From Chara braunii (Eukaryota; Streptophyta; Charophyceae; Charales; Characeae), in assembly GCA_003427395.1 (NCBI GenBank), contig BFEA01000460.1, positions 982,317-1,046,316 of the forward strand: a stretch of 64,000 nucleotides of DNA, read 5' to 3'. The notes under the pieces were generated by a model. That model had not been told where the DNA came from. It saw only the letters and a list, made by a program, of their open reading frames with translations, and ran no database searches. A program made the position numbers and the translations under genes. Below are positions 10,334 to 21,561 of the stretch, one piece after another (positions within the stretch are counted from its first letter, which is position 1; every line of letters begins with the position of its first letter).

Positions 10334-10550
10334 ATGGATCGCCCTCCCGCCCTCCCTGATCGACGAGGAGCAGCCACCGCTGCAGGTCGCCATCATCATC
10401 ATCGTCTTCAGCGTCGTCTCGTCATCGTCCTCGTCGGTGCAGCCACGTCATCGCCATCGCCGTTGTTATCGTTGTCGCCTCCACTACCACGTGAGTGCCT
10501 CGCTACGTCGTCGCCGCTGCCACGTCACAGATCCGGACGTAGCCGCGCAG
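10334..10550 (+). other. putative first exon or leader of element E with splice donor
   Basis: An ATG at 10334 follows the primer site and opens a frame of 72 codons (MDRPPALPDRRGAATAAG...) up to a consensus 5' splice site, CGCGCAG|GTAAGCG, with GT at 10551. The homologous leader of element R keeps the donor (CGCGCAG|GTAAGTG at 53641) but not the ATG. The conserved feature is therefore the donor rather than the peptide. I infer a spliced leader that joins to gag beyond the AT-rich zone. The acceptor is not identified; CAG at about 16113 is one candidate. Confidence 0.45.
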
Positions 10551-10567
10551 GTAAGCGACCGATAATT

Positions 10568-11231
10568 TTTTTTTTTTTTTCTTCTCTTGTTCTCCTTATT
10601 TCTTCCTCACCTACATCACGTCATCGCCGTAGAGTCCTCTTTCGTCGTCCACATTCTCCCCCCCGACTCTCTCTTCTCCCCCATAGCCTATATTTCTTCT
10701 CCCCCCCCTAATTCTCTTCCCNNNNNNNNNNNNNNNNNNNNNNNNNNNNNNNNNNNNNNNNNNNNNNNNNNNNNNNNNNNNNNNNNNNNNNNNNNNNNNN
10801 NNNNNNNNNNNNNNNNNNNNNNNNNNNNNNNNNNNNNNNNNNNNNNNNNNNNNNNNNNNNNNNNNNNNNNNNNNNNNNNNNNNNNNNNNNNNNNNNNNNN
10901 NNNNNNNNNNNNNNNNNNNNNNNNNNNNNNNNNNNNNNNNNNNNNNNNNNNNNNNNNNNNNNNNNNNNNNNNNNNNNNNNNNNNNNNNNNNNNNNNNNNN
11001 NNNNNNNNNNNNNNNNNNNNNNNNNNNNNNNNNNNNNNNNNNNNNNNNNNNNNNNNNNNNNNNNNNNNNNNNNNNNNNNNNNNNNNNNNNNNNNNNNNNN
11101 NNNNNNNNNNNNNNNNNNNNNNNNNNNNNNNNNNNNNNNNNNNNNNNNNNNNNNNNNNNNNNNNNNNNNNNNNNNNNNNNNNNNNNNNNNNNNNNNNNNN
11201 NNNNNNNNNNNNNNNNNNNNNNNNNNNNNNN
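10568..11231 (+). other. pyrimidine tract and 510-base assembly gap
   Basis: After the donor the plus strand becomes almost pure C/T (10568-10721) and runs into N from 10722 to 11231. The second LTR-B element, R, shows the same order: donor, pyrimidine tract, gap at 54033-54076. Open frames crossing the N stretch are artefacts. Confidence 0.9.
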
Positions 11232-11639
11232 CTACCTTTCCATCCACGCGCCCCCACTCCCCAACCCGCTTCCGCTCCCCCCCTCCCCCTACTATTCTTT
11301 CTGAAATCTTTCATCATCTTTCAAATTCTTTCAATTTACTTTCACTACTTACCTACCATTACCTATACCGATAGTCTAGGGACTCGTTGTTTCTTTTCTT
11401 TTAGATTATCAAAACACTTCTTTTTCACNATTTCCTCCGCCTCCACAATCCGAATTCTTCTCGTTTTTGACATTTCAAACGAAGATTTATCAACCTGAAT
11501 CCTGTTATTTTCTTTTAAAACTTTTCCCCAGCTCTCCCCCAATTGTTTTGCAATTCCTTTTTCAAAATTTCTCGGCAATTGCTCAAGTAAACTTAAATAA
11601 TTTCAATTTCAACTTAGCTTTAGTCCATCAAATTCATAT
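11232..11639 (+). other. element E intron-like leader, C-rich then AT-rich
   Basis: No gene is present. The sequence changes from C-rich (11232-11290) to A/T-rich, with one N at 11430. It looks like the continuing non-coding leader of element E, and LTR-A is inserted at its end. Confidence 0.5.
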
Positions 11640-12568
11640 TGCGAGGCTCAAGGCCTCGGTAAGCCCTACTGGGCCCTGTTTCAGCAAGTACGGCTGCCCT
11701 AGGTGAAGGCGGGCCTGACAAGTGACGAGAGGACTATTTTTGGGTCTTGACGCAATTGGGAAATTCAGGCAGTTGCGCAGCGCCAGTTGGTTGAGTGAAC
11801 CCAGGCCTTGCCTGTCTTTTTCTAAATGTATCGAGGCATGCTCTGGGCCAGACACGGGGCATGAACCGAACAGGCTGCTGGCAGTTGGACACGGGTAACC
11901 ACCTCAGGCCCTGTGGAAGATTCCCTGAGACAGGGGCTCACGCACTCGGGGCCTACTGGAAGCTTCCATAGGGAGGCCCAGGCCAGCCAGGCATCCCATG
12001 GCTGGCAGCCTCATTCCAAAAAGGAAAGGGTCTGGCTGCATGCTGTGCCAACGCTGCTGCGCTATTTGCTCGCAAGTGCCTACGCACTCACGGGCGCGTA
12101 GGGAGGATACAAGCAGCCATAGCCGAGCTGGCCTGCACATAGCTGGATGGGGCGCATGGTGGTCCTTGGGTATACGTGGCATCTGTGTGGGGATCGAGGT
12201 TGTGAGTGAAGCATGAGACATACCTGGTGCTTGAGGCGAACGACATTGGCCGAGATCTGCTCGTACTTCGGGAAGCTGTTGACATCACCAGCGACATTGT
12301 AGATAGGCTAGATAGGATCTGCCATTCGTAGTCTGGGCGCTGAGCGCCAGATAGGGATTCGACATTGGTTTATGGTGGTATTCGACATTGGTTCGTGGTT
12401 GATGATGATGAGACTATTTCAACGTTGTCACTTGTGAGCTTTTGCTGTGCTCTTATTTGGTGGAACTCGAGTTGCAATTTTGTTGTTGGTTCGAGGTGAA
12501 GACTTTCTGGTTTGATGTGTATGATGCTGGTTGGTTTCTTGAAGTCGCTATCGTTCATTTTCCTTTCA
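11640..12568 (+). mobile_element. solo LTR-A with 4-bp target duplication
   Basis: This LTR runs from TGCGAGGCTCAAGG to CATTTTCCTTTCA. It is flanked by ATAT on both sides (11636-11639 and 12569-12572); the extra T that follows makes a 5-bp ATATT reading possible with a shifted end. No internal element sequence adjoins it, so it is a solo LTR left by recombination between two LTRs. Landmarks shared with other LTR-A copies are the CCCTAGGTGAAGGCGGGCC stem-loop, CAGTTGGTTGAG and the antisense donor motif ACATACCTGGTG near 12217. Confidence 0.85.
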
Positions 12569-12630
12569 ATATTATTTAATTTAATTCCTTGAAAATAATT
12601 AAATTCGTTTTAAATCCATTTAAAATTAAT
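12569..12630. repeat. AT-rich repeat segment
   Basis: The short AT-rich piece includes TTAAATTCGTTTTAAATCC. The same motif recurs at 14655-14672 and in the array at 15715-16010. It is the host sequence into which the solo LTRs and the GAA-bearing element were inserted. Confidence 0.7.
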
Positions 12631-14646
12631 CTGAGTACGGATGCCGCCTGGCCGGGCGGGGCTGGGTGGGCCACCCAGGCAAAATCGGGCGGGCAAAAAA
12701 ACAGCCCAGAATTTTCTTTTATTTGTTTTGAAAGCGGGGTCCTTCTGTGCTCAGCGAGAGGACCCCGAATCTGCAATAAAAATTCTGGGTTGGGGGGGGG
12801 ACGGGGGAAGGGGGGGGAGGGGGGTTTCTGGGTGTTGGGAACTCTGCACGTATGTTGCCTGCTGTTTGCTGCATGTGTGATACGAAGTACGTACCGGGAA
12901 GAGGAAGGAGAAGAAGATGAGGGGAAGGCGGAGGAGGAGAGAAGAAGATGATGAAGAAGAAGAAGAAGAAGAAGAAGAAGAAGAAGATGGTGGCGGCGGC
13001 GGGGCGGTAGGGTATGGCGGCTGCGGCGGCAGGGAGGGAGGTGTGGCGGTCCAAGAAGAAGAAGAAGAAGATGGGCGAAAGAGGAGGAGAGAAGATCAAG
13101 GAGAATAAGATGAGGGGGAGGCAGAGTAGGAGAGAAGAAGAAGAAGAAGAAGATGGCGGCGGCGGCAGGGCGGTAGGGTATGGTGGCGGGGTATGGCTGC
13201 GGCCTGTGGTGGCGGTCGTACAAGAAGAAGAAGAAGAAGAAGATGTGCGGAAGAGGAGGAGGAGGAGAGAAGTTGAAGGAGAAGAAGATGAGGGGGAGGC
13301 GGAGGAGGAGAGGAGAAGAAGAAGAAGAAGAAGAAGAAGAAGAAGAAGAAGAAGAAGAAAAAGGCAGGGCGGTAGGGTATGGTGGCGGGGTATGGCGGTG
13401 GGCTGTGGCGGTGGTCGTACAAGAAGAAGAAGAAGAAGATGGGCGGAAGAGGAGGAGGAGGAGAGAAGATGGAGAAGAAGAAGATGAGGGGGAGGCGGAG
13501 GAGGGGAGAAGAAGAAAAAGAAGAAGAAGAAAAAGAAGAAGAAGAAAAAGAAGAAGAAGAAGAAGATGGCGGCGGCGGCGGTAGGGTATGGTGACGGGGT
13601 ATGGCGGCGGGCTGTGGCGACGGTCATAGAAGAAGAAGAAGAAGAAGAAGAAGAAGAAGAAGAAGATGGGCGGAAGAGGAGGACGAGGAGAGAAGAGGAA
13701 GGAGAAAAAGATGAGGGGGAGGCGGAGGAGGAGAGGAGAAGAAGAAGAAGAAGAAGAAGAAGGCAGGGCGGTAGGGTATGGTGGCGGGGTATGGCGGCGG
13801 GCTGCAGCGGCGGTCCTACAACAAGAAGAAGTAGAAGAAGAAGATGGGCGGAAGAGGAGGAGGAGGAGAGAAGAGGAAGAAGAAGAAGATGATGAGGAGG
13901 CGAAGGAGGGGAGAAGGAGAAGAAGAAGAAGAAGAAGAAGAAGATGATGACGAGCGGAGCAGTTTTTCCCCCCCCCCTTACCTGTCGTTTATCTTGCGAC
14001 CTATGGCTAACGAATGGAACAAAAAAAAAAGAAGAAAAAGAAGATAGTCGGAAGAGGAGGAGGAGGAGAGAAGAAGAAGAAGAAGAAGATGAAGATGAGA
14101 GGGGGACGAGCGATGGCAGACTCCACGACGCTGGCGACGGGCGACGGGCAACGGACGACTCCACGACGGCGGGCGAGTGCAGCTCCCAGGCGATGGCGAC
14201 AACCGGCAGCGCGAGGAGCGAGGGTGGCTCAACGACGAACGCAGGCGGCTGGAGAAGGGGCCCCGTTTGGACAGCCAATGCAGCCCCCCCCCAGCCAGCC
14301 GATTGTTCAAACGGGGCCTTGGTTTTCCCTCCAAAAAACAAACGGCCTTCTGGCTGTCGATCATGGATGATTGACGGTTGGAGGGCCGTCAAAAAAAAAA
14401 AAAAAAATAGGCCTCATGGGCCCGACGCGCCGTTTTCTGGGCGTGGTCGGACCCGGTAGGCCCTGGGGAGGCCAAATCTTGGCGATTCGGGGTCGGAAAC
14501 CCCCCGCCAACAAGGTGTGCTGGAGGTGCCCGGCCCCCAACCGGGCTGCCCGCCCGGCCAGGCCCCCTGGGACCTCCCCTGGGCAGGCGCTGGTCGGTCG
14601 GCCGCCCGCCCGCCCGGCCAGGCCCCTCGGGACCTCCCCTACTCAG
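12631..14646. mobile_element. 2-kb hAT-like non-autonomous element carrying a GAA satellite
   Basis: The ends are CTGAGTACGG at 12631 and, in inverted orientation, CTGAGTAGGG at 14646. The flanks AAATTAAT (12623-12630) and AAATGAAT (14647-14654) match at 7 of 8 bases, as expected for an aged 8-bp hAT duplication. A second inverted block, GCCTGGCCGGGCGGG, lies just inside (12646-12660 and inverted at about 14605-14623). The right end also has a direct repeat of CCCGCCCGGCCAGGCCCC with a 58-bp step. A 10-bp inverted pair GGCCCCGTTT/AAACGGGGCC lies at 14259-14318. No transposase frame is present. Confidence 0.6.
12895..14115 (+). repeat. GAA/TTC satellite with about 200-bp higher-order unit
   Basis: About 1.2 kb of plus strand is almost entirely purine, mostly GAA and GGA triplets. 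The block GGCGGTAGGGTATGG recurs near 13002, 13169, 13369, 13578 and 13769, giving a higher-order unit of about 170-210 bp. Long open frames (a 557-residue frame on the minus strand, several 100-170-residue frames on the plus) are low-complexity by-products of stop-free triplets. Purine mirror repeats of this size can form triplex DNA. Confidence 0.9.
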
Positions 14647-14674
14647 AAATGAATTAAATTCGTTTTAAATCTAT

Positions 14675-15714
14675 TGCGAGGCTCAAGGCCTCAACGAGCC
14701 CTATTGGCCCCTGTTATCAGCAGTATCGGCCACCCTAAGTGAAGGCAAGCGCGATCAAGGACGAGAGGCCTATTTTTCGGCTGCGACGCAACTGGGGGAA
14801 ATTCAGGCAGTTGTGCAGCGCCAGTTGGTTGAGAGCGCCCAGGCCTTGGCTGCCTTTTTCGTATGTGACTCAGGCAGGCCCTGGGCCAGATACGCAACAT
14901 GGATCGAACACAGGCTGCGGGCAGTTGAACATGGGTAACCGCCATAGGCCCTGGGCTCGGAAGCCCCTGGACAGGGGCTCAGTGCAGCCAGGCCGCACGT
15001 AGCAGCTTGGCCACTTCCATTTAGGAAAGGCAGGCTTTGGGCCAGATACGCAATATGGACCGAACACAAGCTGCAGGCAGTTGAACATGGGTAACCGCCA
15101 TAGGCCCTGGGCTCAACCACTTGGGCCCTACCGGAAGCTTCTGGGCAGGGGCTCAGCGCAGCCAGGCCGCCGACCCTCGCATTCGACATTCGGGCACTTG
15201 CTACATGCTGTGCAAGCGCTGCTGTGTTGCTGGCAGGCAAGCACCCACGCGCTCACGGGCGAGCACGGGATGCGCAGGCAGCCATAACGGAGCTGGCCTG
15301 CACGGGTGCTGGATGGGGCACATGGTGGTCCTTGGGTGCACGTGGCATCTGTGAGTGGGGGATCGAGTTTGTGAGTGATGCGAGAGACTTACCTGGTGCT
15401 TGAGGCGAACGACATTGGTCGAGATCTGCTCGTACTTCGGGGAGCTGTTGACGTCACCAGCAGCGTTGTAGATAGGCTAGATAGCATCTGCCATTGGTAG
15501 TCTGGGTGCAGGGCGCCAGATAGGAGATCGACATTGTTTGTTTGTTGATGATGATGAGACCATTCCAACATTGTCACTTGTGAGCTATTGTTGTGTTCTT
15601 ATTTGGTAGAACCCGAGTTGCGATTCTGCTTTTGGTTCGAGGTCACGACTATGTGGTTTCATGTGTATGATGCTGCTTGGTTTGTGGAATTGGCTATCGC
15701 TCATTTTCCTTGCA
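14675..15714 (+). mobile_element. solo LTR-A with 4-bp target duplication
   Basis: The LTR runs from TGCGAGGCTCAAGG to CATTTTCCTTGCA. It is flanked by CTAT on both sides (14671-14674 and 15715-15718), again followed by a T. It contains an internal direct duplication: the blocks GGGCCAGATACGCAA.ATGGA and AACATGGGTAACCGCCATAGGCCCTGG occur at about 14883-14950 and 15038-15110. The antisense donor motif GACTTACCTGGTG lies near 15388. No internal element sequence adjoins it. Confidence 0.85.
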
Positions 15715-16143
15715 CTATTTAAAATTATTTAAATTCGTTTTAAATCCATTTATAATTTATTAAACTATTTCAAATTAATTAACTTTGTGTAAATTCGTTT
15801 TTAAATCTATTTAAAATTAAACTCGTTGAAATTAATTTAATGTGTTTTAAATCCATTTGAAAATTAATTAAATTTGTTGCAAATCCATTTAAATTAATTC
15901 AATTTGTTTCAAATTCATATAAAACTACATTAAATATTTTGATTGCATTTAAATTCATTAAAATAACCTTAAATCCATTCGAACTAAATAGAAATTTCAC
16001 TTTTTTAAATTAAGTAATTTTGGAAATTTCAAACTCCGATTTCAATTAATTCCCTCATAATTCTTTTTCCCTTTAAAAATGCATTAAAATTTTAATTTAA
16101 TACCAAAAAAACAGGTAGAATTCACACATTTTTTTCCCTTTCA
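15715..16143. repeat. degenerate AT-rich tandem repeat (about 35-bp unit)
   Basis: Variants of AATTCGTTTTAAATCCATTT, followed by A/T sequence, recur about every 30-40 bases from about 15728 to 15950 and then decay. The array sits between the leader and gag of element E and has intron-like composition. A CAG at about 16111-16113 lies near its 3' end. I see no gene. Confidence 0.65.
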
Positions 16144-16170
16144 TGCTCCGCCACACTAAGAACTCTTTGC

Positions 16171-17960
16171 GTGCTGCCTTCTGCGCCGTTGAGGACGCCG
16201 CTGCAGCTGCCGCCTCCACCGCTACTACTTCCTCGCCCCTGGGCTCCCTCCACAATTGTGGATGGTTCCTCAACCATCAACATGAGCGCCATTGACACTG
16301 CTTTTGTAGACAACTTGCTTTGTGACTTCCCGACTGAACAACCTGCACCTTAAGACACCCCCACCAACATCTCCCTATTCACCATGTTGCAATCCATGCA
16401 AGACACCTTCCGCGCCCTCCAATCCTCCTTCGCCACCCCCATCTCCAACCTCTCCAGCCGGATAGATAACATGGCAGAAACATTGACCCCTTTTATCCAA
16501 GTGGTCACTACCACGAATCCCCCTTCCATGTCGGGTTCTAGTCTGCCCCCTTGTCCTCCTCTCCTCACTCCCACTCCCACCTCCACCTCTTCTGCCTCCA
16601 CTTCCACCGCCGGTCCATCCGCCAGTCCCACCTCCACCGCTTCTATCTCAACTTCCACCGCTGGTCCATCTGCCACCCTTGCCTCTACCACCCACATCCC
16701 AACGGCCACTAGCGGCGTGTCCCACCCACCTCCTCCTTCCTCCACCCCTCTCAGTGCCCAATTGCTGCACCATTCCCTGGGCACCCAATCCGTACCCACA
16801 CCTCCCCTCTCACAACCCATCTCTACCTCATCCATCGTCACCTCCCTCCGGATACCCACCTGCTCCCAGGTCACCGCCATGTCACACCCTGCTCTCCCCC
16901 AACATCCCCTGAATGCCCTCCTCCTAGCAAATATTTAACATGACTTCACCCGTCTCGTTGACGCCTCACCCACCCGCGACTTCAACACACTCGTTATACC
17001 CACGTCCCTGATTATGGCAAATTCCCTCGCACATTTTGGGCCCACGACATTCCAACCTTTTCTGGTAACCCCAATGAGGATGCCTCTTTCTTTCTCAGCC
17101 AACTCCAACACGCTTTCTACCTTCACACCGTCCCCGTCATCCACTGGCTACCCATAGGCGGTACACGACTCCTTGCCAATCCCACCCGGTGGTGGCTTAC
17201 CAAAGTAGCCAACTGCCAACTCAGCGTTCAGCCCTCGCAGTCCTTCCTCGAGTGCGCTACGCTGTTCACAACCACCTTACACCCACAAAAGACCGTCGGT
17301 TATTACATCGACCAATTCTTTCGCCTTCGCCAAAATGGTCCCACCGACCTCTATGTCCAATTGCGCACTACAAGAGCATATGTCGTCCACTTGATCGTCG
17401 ATGACACTTTCATCTCCCGCCTCAAGCTGGTCTCCAACCATCACCGCAATCCTCGTCCATGAGGCCACCACAACCTTATCCGATCTTCTCTCCCACATTC
17501 TCCAAATCGACAGTCTCCTTTCAACTCACAAGGCCGCCATCCCCTCCGTCCCTTTTTGAACACGTTTCTTCCACAACATTGCTTTCGAGAACACACTCAC
17601 CACCACGATGTCGGATGAGTTCTCCATACCCGACCTCGACACCGAGTCCACTTCTACCGACCCCCCATCTTTCACCCATGAAGAAGTCAACACCATCCAT
17701 CTCCTCAGGATGGAGCACGGGAACCGCCAAGGTCGCGCATCTTCTTCCACCTTGGCCCCTCGCTTAACGAAGCTCACCCTGGAGGAATGTGCCGACCTCC
17801 AAACCAACGATGGCTGTTTTCGGTGTCGTCAGTTGGGCCACCAGCAAACCAGCTGGCCCAACGCTAGCTACTTCACTCGACAAACTCCTCGCTCCACGGG
17901 ACCTCGGCCCGTCGTATCCACCCCCTCACCATCCGCGACGTCGGGACCCTCCCACACATG
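16171..17960 (+). pseudogene. gag: element E gag (chromovirus-type)
   Basis: This is a Gag polyprotein remnant. The N-terminal part (MSAIDTAFVDNLLCDFP from about 16282, stop at 16351, then MLQSMQDTFRALQSSFA and SSRIDNMAETLTPFIQV to 16935) is followed by a Ser/Thr/Pro-rich linker. The capsid part at about 16992-17455 contains FPRTFWAHDIPTFSGNPNED and FFLSQLQHAFYL, then a WWLTKV and a YYIDQFFRL motif. A zinc knuckle, CFRCRQLGHQQTSW, near 17817-17860 has its last Cys lost. At least two stops and two or more frameshifts break the frame, so no full Gag can be made. Confidence 0.8.
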
Positions 17961-18289
17961 AACACCGTCCCTTTGCCTCTTGCCACCTCGCGCCGGCATT
18001 TGACAAATAGTCAACCGACCCCCTCTATTGGCATCGACGATCCGTTTACCACCCCCACGTCCGGTGATGCATACCCCGTCAGATGACACTTAGGCGTCGC
18101 AGTTTACTCTGCCTGCCCCCTTTCATGACGATGTCTCTCACCCCGTCAGTCGAGCTTATCACAGGCATGTGTTCCTCTACCCTTCTCCCTAGTCCCTCTC
18201 ACATCACCTACTCGGATGTTGTTGAGGAACAAGCCCGACACAACCGACTTGTTGGACTAGCACCGAACAGCGCCGCCTCAACAACATGA

Positions 18290-18580
18290 TCTTCGTCGCC
18301 TGTGTTAGAACCGTCCAGTTCCAGCTCAAGTTCATAACCATCTCCCTCGACATCGAGAGTGAAGTTTCGGGCCCTCCTCGATGGTGAGGCTAACGACAAC
18401 TTCATTATCGACGCCTGTATCCGCAAAGTCAGTCTCCCGTCAACCGGCTACGACTCCTCAATCGCCATTCGCTTAGGGGACAAGGACTCAGGCGCCATCG
18501 TCGATTGCGCAGTTTGCGAGGTCATGATGATTAAGGGCTCCCTCCGCTCAGATCTCCTTCGGCGTCATGCACCTCATGTG
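18290..18580 (+). pseudogene. pro: element E aspartic protease remnant
   Basis: The segment VKFRALLDGEANDNFI (about 18359-18405) corresponds to the protease active-site block, which in canonical enzymes reads ALxDSGAxxNFI. Here Gly-Glu replaces Ser-Gly. Downstream a hydrophobic IAIRLGDKDSG stretch fits the flap region. Frameshifts on both sides make it a pseudogene. Confidence 0.6.
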
Positions 18581-18779
18581 CGACGTTGTCCTGGGAACTA
18601 TGTGGATTATCGCTACATGCCCTATTCTTTCTACCCCTCTTTCGTTCGCCTCTCTTCTATATCCTTGACATCCCTTACATTCTTCCCCCTACCACCCCAC
18701 CCCCCATCTCCCCTCGCCAATTCCGCCACATGTCTCGCCAACACCCTGACTCCACCTACTATTGCCTCGTCATTGATTG

Positions 18780-19740
18780 CGAGCGTTTTGAGGACTTGAT
18801 TCCAACGGACAAACCCGATCAAGCCCCCCAATCCGACCTTCGCGTCACCTCTCTCCTCTTAGAATTCAAGGACGTCTTCCTCGAGTTCTTGCCTGCTGGC
18901 TTGCCACTTGATCGCGATATATCTCACACCAACCCGACCATTCCCCTTCTTGCCGCCCCCCGTACCAATTCTCCGTCCCCGAGGCCGAAGAGATGATGTG
19001 CCAATATAATGAGGTCCCTCAAAAAGGATTCATTAAGCCTAGCTCATCCCCCTTCGAAACCACCTGCCTCTTCGTCAAAAAGGGCGGCACCTCGGAGCTT
19101 CGCATGTGCACAGACTACCGTGCCTTGACTCCCTTGGATGTCTGAACTTCTTGATTGCCTCCATTGAGCCAAATGCGTCATCAAGATTGACCTCCGTAGC
19201 GGCTTCCCCTAGATCCGTATTCGTTAGGAAGATACCCATAAGACTGCCTTCCGCTCTCGCTTCGGGCATTACAACTTCCTACTGATGCCTTTCGGCCTCA
19301 CAAATGCCCCATCGACCTTCCAGTCCACCGTGAACCACATCTTCTGCGATCTCCTTGAGGTCTGTGTCGTGAATTACCTCGATGACATCCTCGTCTTCAA
19401 TCCCACCTTCGAGTCCCACCTTCAGCACATCAAGAACGTACTTTCCATCTTCCGGGAGCAAAAGTTCTACGCTAAGCTTAGCAAATGCGCTTTTGTCGCC
19501 TGCATCGTGGACTACATTGGGTACATTGTCTCTGCTGACGGTATCCGCATGGACCCCTCGAAGGTGGCCGCTCTCGTCGAGTTCCCACCTCCCACCACCT
19601 TGCTTCAACTTCGGTCATTCATTGGACTCGCTAACTACTACCGCCCCTTCATCCAAAACTTCTTTGACACCGCCTATACACTCCATGAGCTCATCCGCGC
19701 CACCGAATCCTTCACATGGATCGAACGCTGCTAAGCCACC
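18780..19740 (+). pseudogene. pol: element E reverse transcriptase
   Basis: The RT fragments run from [20 protein letters not shown] (18861-18920) through [20 protein letters not shown] (about 19021-19080) and [13 protein letters not shown] to an open frame at 19285-19734. That frame begins MPFGLTNAPSTFQSTVNHIF and contains the catalytic VVNYLDDILVF, then the thumb and the SFIGLANYYRPFI connection block. Stops at 19143 and 19210 and a missing FSKIDLRSGY segment break it. YLDD is intact, but the frame is not continuous. Confidence 0.85.
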
Positions 19741-20400
19741 TTCGACAAACTCAAACACCTCATCACTAGTGCCCTTGTTCTCAAGATCGTCCACCCTTTT
19801 GCCACTTCTACGTCACCCTCGATGCTTCGGACTTTGCCTTTGGTGTTGTTCTATCCCAGCATTTCCCTCGCGACCCCCCCTTTATCAAAGAGTCCCCCAT
19901 GCGATCGGAAGCATTTCTCGACGAGTACCCTATCGAATTCGCGAAGCTCATCGGTGTTGAGATGAACTATCCCTCCAATGGGAAGGAACTCCTCGTCGTC
20001 ATATATGTCCTTAAAGTTTGGCGCCCTTACCTCGATGCCCAACACTGACAACACCGTCGTCTCCGGTATCCTCACCAAAAAAGGTATCACCCATCGTTAG
20101 GCCCGCTGGCTGGACTTTCTCGCCCTGTTTACCTTCACGTTGCCGATGCCCTCTTTTGAAGACCCGATCATAAGCCCCCTGAGAAAGTCTTTGCTGCCAT
20201 GACGCATGTCAACCTCCTCCAATCTCTCCAACATCGCTTCATCCATGGCTACACCTCCTGCCCCGACTTCGCCCCTACCTACTCCAAACTCCGCAACCTT
20301 GACACTGTCTTGACTACTCCCTCGTCAACCATCTCCTATACATCAACACCGAAGGAACTCGTCGCCTTTGCATCCGTTCCGTTCGTGGTCTCTGTACCCA
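19741..20400 (+). pseudogene. pol: element E RNase H, strongly degraded
   Basis: Following the RT in order, short in-frame scraps such as FDKLKHLITSALVLKI (19741-19790) and YVTLDASDFAFGVVLSQ (about 19810-19860) show an RNase H start. Later scraps include EMNYPSNGKELLVVIYVLK (about 19960-20015). Frameshifts occur every 50-100 bases. Confidence 0.7.
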
Positions 20401-20630
20401 GTTCTTGGTTGAACTCCACTACGCCAAGACTGCTGGACACCTCGGTTTCCAGAAAACCTTTGATTGGACCTCTGGTTACCTCTACCGGCCCTGGCTCCTC
20501 GTAGACGTCAAAACCCACATCCGCTCTTGCCCTACTTGCCAAGCCGTCAATCCCTCCAACCAAGCTAAGGTTGGCAAACTCTATTCTCTCCCCAGTGACC
20601 AGCTCCTCTCCGTTGCTGAGATTACCTACA
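20401..20630 (+). pseudogene. pol: element E integrase zinc-binding domain
   Basis: An H-x-H-C-C domain is readable: ELHYAKTAGHLGFQKTF followed by YLYRPWLLVDVKTHIRSCPTCQAVNPSNQ (20408-20560). The two His and two Cys are intact. After KLYSLPSDQ (about 20602) the sequence jumps to the end of the catalytic core, so most of the DDE core is deleted. Confidence 0.85.
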
Positions 20631-21561
20631 GCGTTGCCCTACAACAACGTTGTTTGCCCCTCCACAGGCATGCCTCCTTTCACCCTCGACCTACCATCCT
20701 CGCTTGCCCTCCGATTTCTTGCTCCCCTCGCAGCTCAACCCACCTACTCCATGTCCCTCTCTCAATGAATGGGTTGCCACGATGAACCGCCTCCTAAGAG
20801 AAGCCACCAAATCTATTCAACGAACCCAGGAACAAGCCAGACAAATGAACAAACATCACTGTGACGTCATTTTCCATGTTGGGGACAAAGTCTGGCTTCC
20901 CGCCAAACGCTTTGATCCCGAACAAGGCTTGCCCAAGAAGCTCTTAAACAGGTGGCTCGGTCCATTCCCCATCATTGAAAAAACATCCGCTGTAAACTAC
21001 AAGCTCCAACTCCCTCCTGACATGAACTGCGTCCATCCTATGTTCCATGTAGAATACTTAAAAGAATTTCAGGAATCCCCTCCTCTGTTCTCTGATCGCC
21101 CTCATCCTCGTCCAGCACCTATCATGCTTCCCACCGGTCCTGAATTCTTCGTGGAATCAATCATCGTCCGTCAAACAACTCAAGTATCCAACCACCCCAA
21201 GCCTATCACAGAATACAAAATAAAATGGATAGGATACCCAGACGAAGAATCAACATGGGAACCCCTTGCAAGTCTAAAGAACACCATGAAACTCGTTTGT
21301 GCCTACTATCATACCCACCCTGTCTCAAAGCTATCTACTTGCCTATGCCTCGACTTGTACATACCTACTCTATACACCACCCCTGAACCCAGCCTAACTC
21401 CTACCCTTGATCTTGATCTCTCGCTGTTTGATTCGCCTTTGCCTCAGCCTAGTCCTTCCCATTTGTCCTCTACCACACTCTTTGTCTCTCTTGACCAATG
21501 GTTGTGGCCTTGCGTGACGCCGACGATAAAGGATGTAATGGCAAGCGCACAAGGACGATGA
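20631..21561 (+). pseudogene. pol: element E integrase C-terminus and chromodomain
   Basis: One open frame of 303 codons (20650-21561) has the integrase C-terminal region: EWVATMNRLLREATKSIQRT, then VGDKVWLPAKRF, KLLNRWLGPFPIIEK and VHPMFHVEYLKEF. It ends in a true chromodomain at about 21139-21320, with EFFVESIIVRQ, ITEYKIKWIGYPDEESTWEP and LKNTMKLVCAYY. The aromatic residues and the STWEP block typical of chromoviruses are present, and such domains guide integration to particular chromatin. The catalytic core upstream is missing, so it is not functional. Confidence 0.85.

Noticed and set aside
10587-11498. Open frames of 180-303 codons crossing the N gap
   Set aside because: Most of each frame is N, so there is no evidence for coding.
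12719-14392. A 557-codon open frame on the minus strand and overlapping Glu/Arg-rich frames on the plus strand
   Set aside because: They are made of GAA/TTC triplets and poly-Phe, poly-Ser or poly-Glu runs. The length comes from the absence of stops in the satellite, not from selection.
12569-14674. The two direct LTR-A copies at 11640 and 14675 as the ends of one element
   Set aside because: Each has its own target duplication (ATAT and CTAT), and the sequence between is a separate inverted-repeat unit without primer site or pol.
16350-16880. A 176-codon minus frame, rich in Val, Glu and Gly
   Set aside because: It is the antisense shadow of the Ser/Thr/Pro-rich gag linker of element E.
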